A DNA stretch of 64,000 bases. Origin: Halonotius pteroides. GTDB taxonomy: Archaea; Halobacteriota; Halobacteria; Halobacteriales; Haloferacaceae. The stretch is taken from NCBI RefSeq assembly GCF_003605635.1, contig NZ_QMDW01000011.1, forward strand, positions 1-64,000, in the 5' to 3' direction. How positions within the stretch are numbered: position 1 is the stretch's first letter; every line of letters begins with the position of its first letter. Position numbers and translations under genes: made by a program. The notes below the pieces were generated by a model. That model ran no database searches, had not been told where the DNA came from, and saw only the letters and a list, made by a program, of their open reading frames with translations. Shown piece after piece: positions 16,895 to 25,609 of this stretch.

Positions 16895-17812
16895 ATGGAC
16901 ACGCGCCGCACGCTGCTCGTCGATGCCTTCACCGACGATCCCCTCGCCGGCAACGCCGCGGGGGTCGTCCCCGAGGCTGATGGGCTCTCGGCGACACAGA
17001 TGCAAGCGATCGCCCGCGAGTTGGGCGCAAGCGAAACTGCCTTTCTCTCAACGACCGACGACGCCGACCGCCGGATACGGTATTTCACGCCGACCCAAGA
17101 GGTCGACCTCTGTGGGCATGCGACGATCGCCAGTCACGCGCTGTTGGCGGCCGATGGGGCCATCGAGCCCGGCACCCACACGTTGGCGACGAACGTCGGC
17201 ATCCTCGATATCGAACTCCAAGACGATGGTATCGTCTGGATGACTCAATCCCGCCCTGAAGTCGAGACCGTCGCGGTCGACTACGATCGGGTGGCCGACG
17301 CGCTCAGGATCGACGCCGCGAGGCTCAAGGATGTCGGTGCCGACCTGCCGATCGCGCGGGCGACGACCGGCCTGCCGTTTCTCATCGTCCCGGTCAATTT
17401 CCTCGAAGGGCTCAGCGGCGTCCAGCCGGATCTGGAGGCGATCGAAGCGCTCACCGACGAGCACGACGCGACCGGGATCTACGCCTTCACGTTCGACACC
17501 CTCGACGCGGAATCGACGCTGCACGCCCGAATGTTCGCCCCCGGTGCTGGCGTCGACGAAGACCCCGTTACGGGTACCGCAAGCGGGGCCTGCGGCGCGT
17601 ATCTTGACGCGTACGAGGCCTTCGACGAGTTGCCGGACGAGCTCAGATTCGAACAGGGTCATTTCGTCGATCGCGGCGGGATCGTCAGAGTCGATGTGGG
17701 CGTCAACGACCGCGGTCGCAAGGAGGTTCGGGTCGGCGGCGAGGCCGCTGTCGCGCTTGATGGGACACTCACCGTTCCGCCCGCTGACGACGACGAGATC
17801 ATCGAAGTCTGA
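16895..17812 (+). CDS. PhzF-family isomerase
   Basis: This 305-residue protein has the PhzF diaminopimelate-epimerase-like fold: N-terminal [19 protein letters not shown], the catalytic Glu in GASETAFL (about residue 46), and [12 protein letters not shown]. The second half repeats the fold with [16 protein letters not shown] chose the ATG at 16895 over the GTG at 16889. The family performs isomerisations in phenazine and other pathways, but most members have no known substrate. Because the fold is shared with DapF, see the note on the missing dapF; PhzF has only one of the two catalytic positions and is not a proven epimerase. Confidence 0.9.
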   Translation: MDTRRTLLVDAFTDDPLAGNAAGVVPEADGLSATQMQAIARELGASETAFLSTTDDADRRIRYFTPTQEVDLCGHATIASHALLAADGAIEPGTHTLATNVGILDIELQDDGIVWMTQSRPEVETVAVDYDRVADALRIDAARLKDVGADLPIARATTGLPFLIVPVNFLEGLSGVQPDLEAIEALTDEHDATGIYAFTFDTLDAESTLHARMFAPGAGVDEDPVTGTASGACGAYLDAYEAFDELPDELRFEQGHFVDRGGIVRVDVGVNDRGRKEVRVGGEAAVALDGTLTVPPADDDEIIEV

Positions 17813-17832
17813 TTCTATTACTGTGGAACTGT

Positions 17833-18984
17833 ATGGATGATCCTGAACTACCGGATCGAACACAACGGCTAAACCTCTTTCGCCGTTATAAGATGGTAAT
17901 GCAGCGCGTACGGCAGCGACAACCACAGGACTTCGACCGGGTACTCTCCTCGATGTGTACCAAGCCGCATCCTCGTGCCCACGAGGCTGCCGTCGAGTTC
18001 TTGGCGACAAACCCCGGCGACCCCGCGACATATCAGACAGTCGCCGACCTCGAAGCGGACGCTATCGATCAGTTAGGCGACATCGCCGGCCTTGACACCG
18101 CCTTTGGCTACATCGCCAGCGGCGGCACCGAGGCCAACATTCAGGCCGTTCACGCCGCCCGCAATCTCGCCGACGGCACAGATACGGCTGGCAGCGGCAT
18201 GCCGAACATTGTCGCCCCGACGAGCGTCCATTTCAGCGTGACCAAAGCAGCCGAAATGCTTGGTGTGGAGCTTCGCACTGTCCCCGTTGACGACGACTAC
18301 CGTGCCGACCTCGACGCGGTCTCGGCGGCCGTCGACGACGAAACGCAGTTAGTGATCGGCGTCGCCGGCTCAACCGAGTACGGCCGTGTCGATCCGATCC
18401 CCGCGATGACCGAGCTCGCTCACGACGCTGACGCGAACATGCACGTTGACGCCTCCTGGGGCGGCTTTATACTGCCATTTACCGACTATGAGTGGTCGTT
18501 CGCTGACGCACCTATCGACTCAATGGCGATCGACCCCCACAAGTTCGGGCAGGCCCCGGTGCCGGCCGGTGGCCTGCTCGCCCGCGAGCGCGAGACAGTC
18601 GACGCCCTTGCTGTCGACACGCCGTATCTGGAGACGACATCGCAGGCCACACTCACCGGTACCCGTAGCGGCGCTGGCGTCGCCGGCGCGGTCGCCGCGA
18701 TGGACGAACTCTGGCCGGCGGGCTACCGCCAGCAGTACCGCGACCAGCAGGCCAACGCCGACTTTCTGGCCGAGGAGTTTGCTGATCGCGGGATCGATGT
18801 CGCTGAACCGACGCTCCCGCTGGTGACGGCGTCGCTGTCACCGGCGACGTTTGAAGCGTTGCGCGACGAGGAGTGGCGGATCGCCCGTACCGCCGACGGC
18901 GACCTCCGGATCGTCTGTATGCCCCACGTGCGTCGGGCGTCGCTGGAGGCGTTCCTCGCTGATCTGGATCGCGTTCGTGCGTAG
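17833..18984 (+). CDS. mfnA: MfnA-type pyridoxal-phosphate decarboxylase (aspartate/tyrosine)
   Basis: This 383-residue group II decarboxylase binds PLP through the Lys in [14 protein letters not shown] (about residue 238) and has [13 protein letters not shown] just before it. In archaea MfnA acts on tyrosine (methanofuran) or on aspartate to give beta-alanine for coenzyme A; haloarchaea lack methanofuran, so aspartate 1-decarboxylase activity is the likelier role. The start at 17833 follows the PhzF gene by 20 nt, so the two may be co-transcribed. Confidence 0.88.
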   Translation: MDDPELPDRTQRLNLFRRYKMVMQRVRQRQPQDFDRVLSSMCTKPHPRAHEAAVEFLATNPGDPATYQTVADLEADAIDQLGDIAGLDTAFGYIASGGTEANIQAVHAARNLADGTDTAGSGMPNIVAPTSVHFSVTKAAEMLGVELRTVPVDDDYRADLDAVSAAVDDETQLVIGVAGSTEYGRVDPIPAMTELAHDADANMHVDASWGGFILPFTDYEWSFADAPIDSMAIDPHKFGQAPVPAGGLLARERETVDALAVDTPYLETTSQATLTGTRSGAGVAGAVAAMDELWPAGYRQQYRDQQANADFLAEEFADRGIDVAEPTLPLVTASLSPATFEALRDEEWRIARTADGDLRIVCMPHVRRASLEAFLADLDRVRA

Positions 18985-19044
18985 GTTGCTGACGTGACTC
19001 TTCTCTTGGCGGATGCAACGGCCAGCAGCATCGACATTTCCGCC

Positions 19045-19065
19045 CGAACGCTTATTCGGCGTTCG
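19045..19065. promoter_or_regulatory. inverted repeat over the hicBA promoter (putative operator)
   Basis: A perfect 7-bp inverted repeat, CGAACGC and GCGTTCG, flanks a 7-nt AT-rich spacer (TTATTCG) that looks like box A, 20-40 nt before the hicB ATG. HicB-type antitoxins normally bind such palindromes to repress their own operon. The repeat is seen; its use is inferred. Confidence 0.5.
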
Positions 19066-19084
19066 TCCGTAGGAATCGTCACCA

Positions 19085-19369
19085 ATGGCCAGCACGACGA
19101 AAGACGGTTCCGAGAAATCCGGTGGGGTAGAGTTCACCCGTGAGCCGGACGGATCGATCACGGCGCGGGATACGGAAACCGGACTGGCTCGTGGCGGCGA
19201 GACGCGGGCCGAAGCACTGTCGCAGCTCGCGGAGGTGCTGGCCCTCGAAAACGGCGAGGGCGAGCGGATCGACGACGAGGACGCGTTTCTCGAAGCGTTG
19301 GGAATCGATCCCGACGAGGTCGCGGCAGCGCGTGAAGACCACGACGAACTTCCTGAGTTCATGCAGTGA
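19085..19369 (+). CDS. hicB: HicB-type antitoxin
   Basis: This 94-residue acidic protein shows the partial RNase-H-like HicB fold: VEFTREPDGSITARDTETGLARGGETRAEAL (about 15-45), then a helical tail. The pattern of Gly-Leu-Ala plus regularly spaced Glu/Ala-Leu matches haloarchaeal HicB. It lies 3 nt upstream of the HicA toxin gene. HicB neutralises HicA and commonly represses the operon; the inverted repeat at 19045-19065 would suit this. Confidence 0.85.
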   Translation: MASTTKDGSEKSGGVEFTREPDGSITARDTETGLARGGETRAEALSQLAEVLALENGEGERIDDEDAFLEALGIDPDEVAAAREDHDELPEFMQ

Positions 19370-19372
19370 TCG

Positions 19373-19618
19373 ATGGTTCGAACGACGTTTTCGGGCCGTG
19401 AGATAATCGGCGTGCTGACCGACTTCGGCTACGTTCCCCAACAACGGCACGGGAGCCACGTCCGGCTTCGATACGAGAACGAGGACACCGGCGAGGTTCG
19501 CCTCGTCGACGTGCCGATGCACGACGAGGTCCGGATCGGGACGCTCCACTCGATTGCTGACCAGTGCGGCGCGGCGGAGTTTCAGGCGTGGTGCGAGTGG
19601 ATCGACCGGCACTGTTGA
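19373..19618 (+). CDS. hicA: HicA-type mRNA interferase toxin
   Basis: This 81-residue protein has the double-stranded RNA-binding-like HicA fold: the first helix FSGREIIGVLTDFGYV, then QQRHGSHVRLRY, which contains the catalytic His (about residue 27) in the GSH motif, and a final helix LHSIADQCG. It begins 3 nt after hicB. HicA cleaves mRNA. All key residues are present, so the toxin looks functional. Confidence 0.88.
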   Translation: MVRTTFSGREIIGVLTDFGYVPQQRHGSHVRLRYENEDTGEVRLVDVPMHDEVRIGTLHSIADQCGAAEFQAWCEWIDRHC

Positions 19619-19686
19619 ACTCGTCTCGATGTGAATACTACCTTGGCGGCGGAATTCTTTTGTGACGAAACGGCGTCAATTCATCT

Positions 19687-20117
19687 ATGGAATCGGGAGC
19701 CGAAGACTCACAGGTAGATGCCGTTCTCGACACGTCGGTCTGTGCCGATCCGGCTGTCGAGTTCGTCGCCGTCTTCGGTTCTCGGCCTGCGGGCGAGGCG
19801 ACGCCCGCGTCCGATCTCGATGTCGCCGTCAAGTTCGCCGACGACCTCTCGGCGGGCGAGCGATTCGACAAACGCTGTTTTTGTCGGGCGATCCCCAGCA
19901 AGCCGACGCCCCGTTCATCGATCTCTCGGATATCGAAACGCTGCCGCTCGGTGTCGCCTATGATACCGTCAACGGGACGTTCGTGTGTGGCGACAAACAC
20001 GCCTTCGAGCAGTTCAAAACGGCTATCGAAGCGGCGTTCGACGACCAGCGCGATACGCTTCGCCGCCAGCAGCGCGACGTGATCGACCGGATCGCAGCGG
20101 AAGGGTTGCGTGGTTGA
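19687..20117 (+). pseudogene. MNT-domain nucleotidyltransferase antitoxin, frameshifted
   Basis: The first part reads as an MntA-type minimal nucleotidyltransferase, with FVAVFGSRPAGEATPASDLD (GSx10DxD metal motif). The reading frame then changes: the rest of the protein (FIDLSDIETLPLGVAYDTVNGT, ending at 20117) lies in another frame. The change fits loss of one T in a run of five at about 19877-19882. It could be a true mutation or a sequencing error. MntA partners a HEPN toxin, HepT; only a possible start remnant (VVDERIL, near 20109) follows, and metG begins at 20187, so the toxin appears to be lost. Confidence 0.7.
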
Positions 20118-20186
20118 CGAGCGGATCCTCACTCATGACGCCGACGAATCAGCGGCTTTTAGGCTCCCATCACCAACGAATAGCCA

Positions 20187-22319
20187 ATGAGTCACGACGA
20201 GTTCCCAACCGACCGTCCCGCGGTGGTGACCTGTGGGCTGCCCTATGCCAACGGCGACCTGCACGTCGGCCATCTGCGAACGTACGTCGGCGGCGACGTG
20301 TACGCTCGCGCACTTGAAACGCTCGGCCAAGAGACCGCCTTCGTCTGCGGCTCGGACATGCACGGGACGCCGGTCGCCGTCAACGCCGACAAGGAGGGTG
20401 TCTCCCCCGAGGAATTCGCCTTGGAGTGGCATGAAACCTACAAGCAGACGTTCCCGCAGTTCGACATCGGGTTCGACAACTACGGCCACACCCACGACGA
20501 GACGAACACCGAACTCACCCAGGAGATCGTCCGCGATCTCGCCGCGGCGGGCCATATCTACGAAAAGGAGATCATGGTCGCCTACGATCCAATCGAGGAT
20601 CAACACCTCCCGGATCGCTACGTCGAGGGCACCTGTCCGTACTGCGGCGAGACGGCCCGCGGCGACGAGTGTGACGACGGCTGCCAGCGCCATCTCGAAC
20701 CCGGCGAGATCGAAGATCCCGTCTCCTCGATCACCGGCAATCCCGCCGAGTACCACGAACGCACCCACAAGTTCTTCGAGGTCTCAGAGTTCGAAGACTA
20801 TCTCACCGACTTCCTTGACCGATTGGACGGCACATCAAACGCCCAAAACCAGCCGCGGGAGTGGATCGAATCCGGCCTGCAGGACTGGTGTATCACCCGT
20901 GATCTCGATTGGGGGATCGACTACCCTGACGACGCAGCCGACGCTGACGACGACGATGCCGACGACCTCGTGCTCTACGTCTGGGTTGACGCACCGATCG
21001 AGTACATCTCCTCGACCAAACAGTACACCGACCGCGTCGGTAGCGATGTCTACGATTGGGAACAGCCCTGGAAGGAAGACGGTGAGATCGTCCATGTGAT
21101 CGGCCGCGACATCATCCAACACCACGCCATCTTCTGGCCGGCGATGCTCAACGGCGCGGGCTACGTCGAGCCCCGGGCGATCATGGCCTCCGGCTTCGTC
21201 ACACTCGGCGGTAAGGGCTTCTCAACGAGCCGCGACCGCGCGGTTTGGGCCGACGAGTATCTCGATGAGGGGTTCCATCCCGATCTGTTGCGCTACTACC
21301 TCGCCACCAACGGCGGCTTCCAGCAGGACGTTGACTTCTCATGGGAGAAGTTCCGCGACCGCGTCAACACCGAACTGGTGGGGACACTCGGCAACTTCGT
21401 TTACCGATCGCTGCTGTTTGCCGCCCGCAACTACGGCGGCGCGCCTGATGCGACCGTCTCCGAGGCGGTCGACGATCGAATCAGCGAGGCTGTCGCTGAC
21501 TTCGAGAGCGCTATCAACGACTACTCGATCCGAAAGGCCGGCAACGCCGCCATCGACCTCGCGGGGTTCGGCAACGAGTACATCCAGCGCAACGAGCCCT
21601 GGAAGCTCACCGACGACGATCCCGAACAGGCCGAACAGGTCATCTACGACTGCGTCCAACTCTCGAAGGCGCTGGCCGTGCTCTTCCAGCCGGCTGCCCC
21701 CGAGACCTGCGACCGGCTCTGGAGCCAACTCGGGGAGGACGGCACTGTTGCCGATGCGACGGTCGACGATGCCAGCGCAGCTCCGCAGGGCGAGTTCGAC
21801 GAACCCGACGAACTGTTCGAGAAGATCGAAGCCGAGCGCGTCGAAGAGCTCAATGAAAAACTCGACCAGCGGGTTGCCGACGCAACCGACGATGAACCGG
21901 AGGCCGACGCGGCCGACGTAGACGACACTGACGAGACCATGACTGACGATACGACCGACGACACCGACACACAGGCCGCCAGCCTCGAAACCCTCACCGA
22001 GGAGCGAATCAGCTTCGAGGACTTCCAGGAGCTCGACATTCGCGTCGGCGAGATCATCGACGCCGAGGGCGTCGAAGACGCCGACAAACTCGCCACGCTC
22101 CAGGTCGATATCGGCCTCGAGGAACGCCAACTCGTTGCGGGCATCAAACAGCTGCATGATCTCGATTCACTGCCAGGCACCCGCGTCATCATCGTCGCCA
22201 ACCTCGAAAAAGCCGAGTTGTTTGGCGTCGAATCCAACGGGATGCTGCTGGCCGCCGGCGAGGAGGCCGACCTGCTGACGACTCACGGCGACGCCGCCGT
22301 CGGCACGCGAATCCAGTAA
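20187..22319 (+). CDS. metG: methionyl-tRNA synthetase
   Basis: This 710-residue class I synthetase charges tRNA-Met. Visible: the HIGH-type motif HVGHLRTYV (about residues 21-29), a zinc knuckle CPYCGETARGDECDDGC, and the KMSKS-type motif in the variant GFSTSRDRAV (about 345-355). The C-terminal domain of about 100 residues (FEDFQELDIRVGEI to the end) is an EMAP/Trbp111-type tRNA-binding domain, joined by an acidic linker. The ATG at 20187 starts just before GLPYANGDLHVGH. Full length for haloarchaea. Confidence 0.96.
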   Translation: MSHDEFPTDRPAVVTCGLPYANGDLHVGHLRTYVGGDVYARALETLGQETAFVCGSDMHGTPVAVNADKEGVSPEEFALEWHETYKQTFPQFDIGFDNYGHTHDETNTELTQEIVRDLAAAGHIYEKEIMVAYDPIEDQHLPDRYVEGTCPYCGETARGDECDDGCQRHLEPGEIEDPVSSITGNPAEYHERTHKFFEVSEFEDYLTDFLDRLDGTSNAQNQPREWIESGLQDWCITRDLDWGIDYPDDAADADDDDADDLVLYVWVDAPIEYISSTKQYTDRVGSDVYDWEQPWKEDGEIVHVIGRDIIQHHAIFWPAMLNGAGYVEPRAIMASGFVTLGGKGFSTSRDRAVWADEYLDEGFHPDLLRYYLATNGGFQQDVDFSWEKFRDRVNTELVGTLGNFVYRSLLFAARNYGGAPDATVSEAVDDRISEAVADFESAINDYSIRKAGNAAIDLAGFGNEYIQRNEPWKLTDDDPEQAEQVIYDCVQLSKALAVLFQPAAPETCDRLWSQLGEDGTVADATVDDASAAPQGEFDEPDELFEKIEAERVEELNEKLDQRVADATDDEPEADAADVDDTDETMTDDTTDDTDTQAASLETLTEERISFEDFQELDIRVGEIIDAEGVEDADKLATLQVDIGLEERQLVAGIKQLHDLDSLPGTRVIIVANLEKAELFGVESNGMLLAAGEEADLLTTHGDAAVGTRIQ

Positions 22320-22397
22320 CAGTCCGGCGACAGCGACACAATAGCAGGCTTTTCATAGCGGTGGCCCGTCTGACAGCTATATAGCCGCTGTCTTCCC

Positions 22398-23852
22398 ATG
22401 GATTCCGATACCGACGTGTCGAACACCGTCCTTATCACAGTTGATTCGCTGCGCGCAGACGCCATCAGCCCATACAGCGAGGCCGGTCAGACGCCCACGC
22501 TGGCGTCGCTGGCCGACCGGGGGACGGTCTTCGAGAACGCGTTTGCGACCGGCAACTGGACGCCGTTTTCGTTTCCCGCGATGCTTGCCTCACGGCCGGT
22601 GTTCGCTGACACCGGCCGAATCGGCGTCGACAGCTCGCCGACGCTGCCGCGCGTTCTCGCCGACAGCGGGGTCGCCACCGGCGGCTTCAACGCCGCCAAT
22701 GGCTTTCTGACCTCCCATTGGGGGTACGACGATGGGTTCGATGCGTTCGAGCCCTTTGTCGCCAGCGTCGGATCGAGTATCTACAGCCGGTATCTTGCGA
22801 CCCACCCGACACTTGAGGCGTGGGTGCAGTTGGCGACCTCGCCGATCCGTCGCGTCAAATCGTGGCTCAGCGGCGACGCCGACGACCGTCCTTTCCTCGA
22901 TACCTCCCGGATGTTCGATATCGAGCAGGGCGCAACTGAGTTCATCGAGGCCCGCGAGGACGACGACCAGCCGTTTTTTCTCTGGATCCACTACATGGAT
23001 CCCCACACGCCGTACGTCCCCGCCCCCCGATACATCCGTGCGGTCTCCGACGACACGGTTGGTACCCATCGCATGCTGCGAGCCCACGCCCGCACCGCGT
23101 TCGGCTTAGAGGTCGGCCCACAGACGCTTGCTGACCTCCGGATGCTATACCAGGCTGCCGTCACCCAAGTCGACGCCAGCATCGGCCGCCTGTTGGAGAC
23201 ACTGTCGGCGACCGGCCACGACGACGACACTGCCGTTATCGTTGCCGGCGACCACGGCGAGGAGTTTCAGGAACACGGCCATCTCGCCCACTATCCGAAG
23301 CTCTACGACGAACTGATACGCGTGCCACTCATCGTCGACCTCCCCGGCAGCGACGCCCGCCGAATCGACCAGCCTGTCGGGTTGGACGCGCTTCCGCCGA
23401 CGATCGCCGACTGCTTCGGGGTTGACGCCCCTGAGGTGTGGACCGGCGAGTCGTTGGTAGCAACCGTTCGGGAGGGGGCGGCTCCGACCGACACGCCGAT
23501 CGTCTCGGTTGCGGTTCGCGGTGAGGAGGTCACCACCCAGCCGATCCCACGATCGCTTGCCGACGGCGACCTCCTTGTCAGCGTCCGCGATGAGCAGTGG
23601 CTCTACACCGAGAACACCGAAACCGGTGCGATTGAGCTTTATGACCGCCAGCAGGATCCGACCCAGCAGGATGAGCTATGCGCCAAACAGGGTGGATTGT
23701 CAGCCGACGCTCAGCAGGCCCATGATCGATTCAGCGAGATCGCCGCCGAACACGCCGCCATGCTATCGGCCGCAGCCGACAACGATACCGCTGGCGACGA
23801 CGCTGTCGACGAGGAACTCGAAACACGACTCGCCGCGCTGGGGTACAGATAG
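22398..23852 (+). CDS. sulfatase/alkaline-phosphatase-superfamily hydrolase
   Basis: This 484-residue protein has the superfamily metal motif VLITVDSLRADA (Asp residues, about 12-20), a nucleophile region NWTPFSFPAML where a Ser or Thr replaces the Cys of true sulfatases, and a second metal site VIVAGDHGEEFQEHGH. No transmembrane helices are seen. It may act as a phosphoglycerol- or phosphoethanolamine-transferase-like enzyme, or as a phosphatase on cell-surface glycans. The next gene (GtrA family) starts on the base after its stop codon, so the two proteins probably act in one pathway. A box A (CTATATAGC) lies about 20 nt upstream. Confidence 0.87.
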   Translation: MDSDTDVSNTVLITVDSLRADAISPYSEAGQTPTLASLADRGTVFENAFATGNWTPFSFPAMLASRPVFADTGRIGVDSSPTLPRVLADSGVATGGFNAANGFLTSHWGYDDGFDAFEPFVASVGSSIYSRYLATHPTLEAWVQLATSPIRRVKSWLSGDADDRPFLDTSRMFDIEQGATEFIEAREDDDQPFFLWIHYMDPHTPYVPAPRYIRAVSDDTVGTHRMLRAHARTAFGLEVGPQTLADLRMLYQAAVTQVDASIGRLLETLSATGHDDDTAVIVAGDHGEEFQEHGHLAHYPKLYDELIRVPLIVDLPGSDARRIDQPVGLDALPPTIADCFGVDAPEVWTGESLVATVREGAAPTDTPIVSVAVRGEEVTTQPIPRSLADGDLLVSVRDEQWLYTENTETGAIELYDRQQDPTQQDELCAKQGGLSADAQQAHDRFSEIAAEHAAMLSAAADNDTAGDDAVDEELETRLAALGYR

Positions 23853-24275
23853 GTGCTTCGGTCGTTTCTTCGATCCCTCCTGTATGGTCCGCTGGCCGTC
23901 CAGCTCAGGCGATTTGTCGCCGTCGGCGCGTTCACTGCCGGCATCCAGATGGCGTTGCTGTGGCTCTTTGTCGATCTTGCTGGGCTAAACTATCTGGTGG
24001 GGGCGACGATCGCTATCGAGATCACGATCATTCTCTCGTATATTCTCAACAACGCGTGGACGTTTCAGGCATCCCAGAACACCGGCCGTGTCGACTACCT
24101 CGTCGGGTTGCTGAAAACGAACGTCGTCCGGGGGACGGCGATCCCGCTGCAGTTGGCCATCCTCTACGCGCTTGTTGAGTGGCTTGGGCTGTTGTATCTC
24201 GTCGGCAACGCTGTCGCCATCCTCATCAGCGGGCTGTATCGGTACGTTCTTGATGCGAAATGGACATGGGGCTGA
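23853..24275 (+). CDS. GtrA-family membrane protein
   Basis: This 140-residue protein has four transmembrane helices and the GtrA signature (FVAVGAFTAGIQMALLW, then IEITIILSYILNNAWTF). GtrA proteins help move or handle polyprenyl-linked sugars. The GTG start at 23853 abuts the sulfatase-like gene with no gap, which points to translational coupling and to a joint role in cell-surface glycan modification (inference). Confidence 0.9.
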   Translation: MLRSFLRSLLYGPLAVQLRRFVAVGAFTAGIQMALLWLFVDLAGLNYLVGATIAIEITIILSYILNNAWTFQASQNTGRVDYLVGLLKTNVVRGTAIPLQLAILYALVEWLGLLYLVGNAVAILISGLYRYVLDAKWTWG

Positions 24276-24284
24276 GATGGCTAC

Positions 24285-24986
24285 TCAAAACGGCAGTCGT
24301 GGCTCCAGTCGTGTTACCAGATCACGCACGGCATCCTGTTTGTAGTAGCCGACCGCCGAGGCCGTGATGATGAGCCCGACAAGTGCGATCCCTTCGATGA
24401 ACCGTCCGCTGGCGAACTCACCGCCCGCATAGACGGTGATGACGTACGCTGGGAGCCGCCCGATCGCGATAACCCCAAGAAACGTGCGGAGTCGCCAGGT
24501 TGTCAGCCCGCTCAGGAAGCAGATCGCATCATCAGGCAATCCAGGGATGATAACGAACGCGAACAGGCCAGGGGCACCGACCCGCTCAACAAAGGCGTCG
24601 AAGCGGTCGATCACGTCATCGGCGATAACACCCTCAACGAACGACCGGCCGTACCGCTTGGCGAGGCTGAAGGCGACCGCGCTGCCGATGAGCACCCCTG
24701 TTAGGCTGTAGACTGTTCCATACACCGGCCCAAAGAGGTAGCCGGCGACAAGGGCGACGACCTGTCCGGGGATCGGCGCGAGGACAACCTGGGCGGCCTG
24801 CAGGAACACAAACACCAACGGCGCGAAAACCCCGAACCCGGCGATCCACGTCCGGAGTGCTTGGGCGTTGAACACGAAGGGAGCATATCGGCGGGCACCA
24901 ACGTAGAGGCCGACAAACGCGGCACAGATGGCGACGACAAGCAGGAGCGTCCGCCATCGATCCGCCCGGGATGCAAACACCTTCAT
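24285..24986 (-). CDS. TVP38/TMEM64 (VTT-domain) membrane protein
   Basis: This 233-residue protein has about six hydrophobic segments. The VTT signature lies in the middle: QVVLAPIPGQVVALVAGYLFG and YGTVYSLTGVLIGSAVAFSLAKRYGR, followed by FVIIPGLPDDAICFLSGLT. DedA/VTT proteins are proposed lipid scramblases or flippases. It is convergent with the GtrA gene. The start at 24986 gives MKVFASRADRWRTLLLVVAI, a normal cytoplasmic lead-in. Confidence 0.9.
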   Translation of the reverse strand: MKVFASRADRWRTLLLVVAICAAFVGLYVGARRYAPFVFNAQALRTWIAGFGVFAPLVFVFLQAAQVVLAPIPGQVVALVAGYLFGPVYGTVYSLTGVLIGSAVAFSLAKRYGRSFVEGVIADDVIDRFDAFVERVGAPGLFAFVIIPGLPDDAICFLSGLTTWRLRTFLGVIAIGRLPAYVITVYAGGEFASGRFIEGIALVGLIITASAVGYYKQDAVRDLVTRLEPRLPF

Positions 24987-25148
24987 CTGCCTACCGGTGG
25001 CGCCGGGAGACCCTTGAAGCTACCAGTTTTGTTGTTGACGCTGAAACTGCATGCGACGATTTTTATCCGGTCGAACAGTGATTGTATCAGTATCACCGCC
25101 GCGGTAGCCGAGATTAACTATTATACGCTCGTCGCACATACAGCGGGT

Positions 25149-25523
25149 ATGCCACCCCGAGCAGTCGTCGTTGATGACTCCGCGTTTCAGCGGACGGTCG
25201 TCTCCGAGGCGATCGATGACCATGTTGAGATCGTTGGCACCGCCGAAAACGGTCGTGAGGCGATCAAGGTCTTTGCTGAAACCGAGCCGGATCTGGTGAC
25301 GATGGATATCATGATGCCGAAGCTCAACGGGATCGAGGCACTCTCGGCGATCAAAGACCGCTCGCCGTCGACGACAGTTGTGATGGTCACCAGCGTCTCC
25401 CAGACCGAGAAGATGCGAGCGGCCGCAAAAGCCGGCGCGGACGGCTACGTGACAAAACCCTTCGAGGGCCCGGAGCTAACCGACGAACTTGACGACGCAC
25501 TCGATGGGTCACTGGTCGGCTGA
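25149..25523 (+). CDS. cheY: CheY-like response regulator (single receiver domain)
   Basis: This 124-residue stand-alone receiver has the acidic pair VVVDDSAFQR, phosphoacceptor Asp in LVTMDIMMPKLNG (about residue 55), Thr/Ser in MVTSVSQ and Lys in YVTKPFEG. This pattern is typical of archaeal CheY controlling the archaellum switch. No chemotaxis genes are nearby, so it may be a second, non-chemotaxis receiver. The ATG at 25149 is supported by a box A (CTATTATAC, about 25115-25125), which gives a leaderless transcript. Confidence 0.88.
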   Translation: MPPRAVVVDDSAFQRTVVSEAIDDHVEIVGTAENGREAIKVFAETEPDLVTMDIMMPKLNGIEALSAIKDRSPSTTVVMVTSVSQTEKMRAAAKAGADGYVTKPFEGPELTDELDDALDGSLVG

Positions 25524-25609
25524 GTTACGACCGGCCACACCGTTGTCGGCAGGTGTCGCTGACAGGCGGATCGTGGGGCTTTTTTAAGTTGCCTGTCGTA
25601 CGCCAAGCC

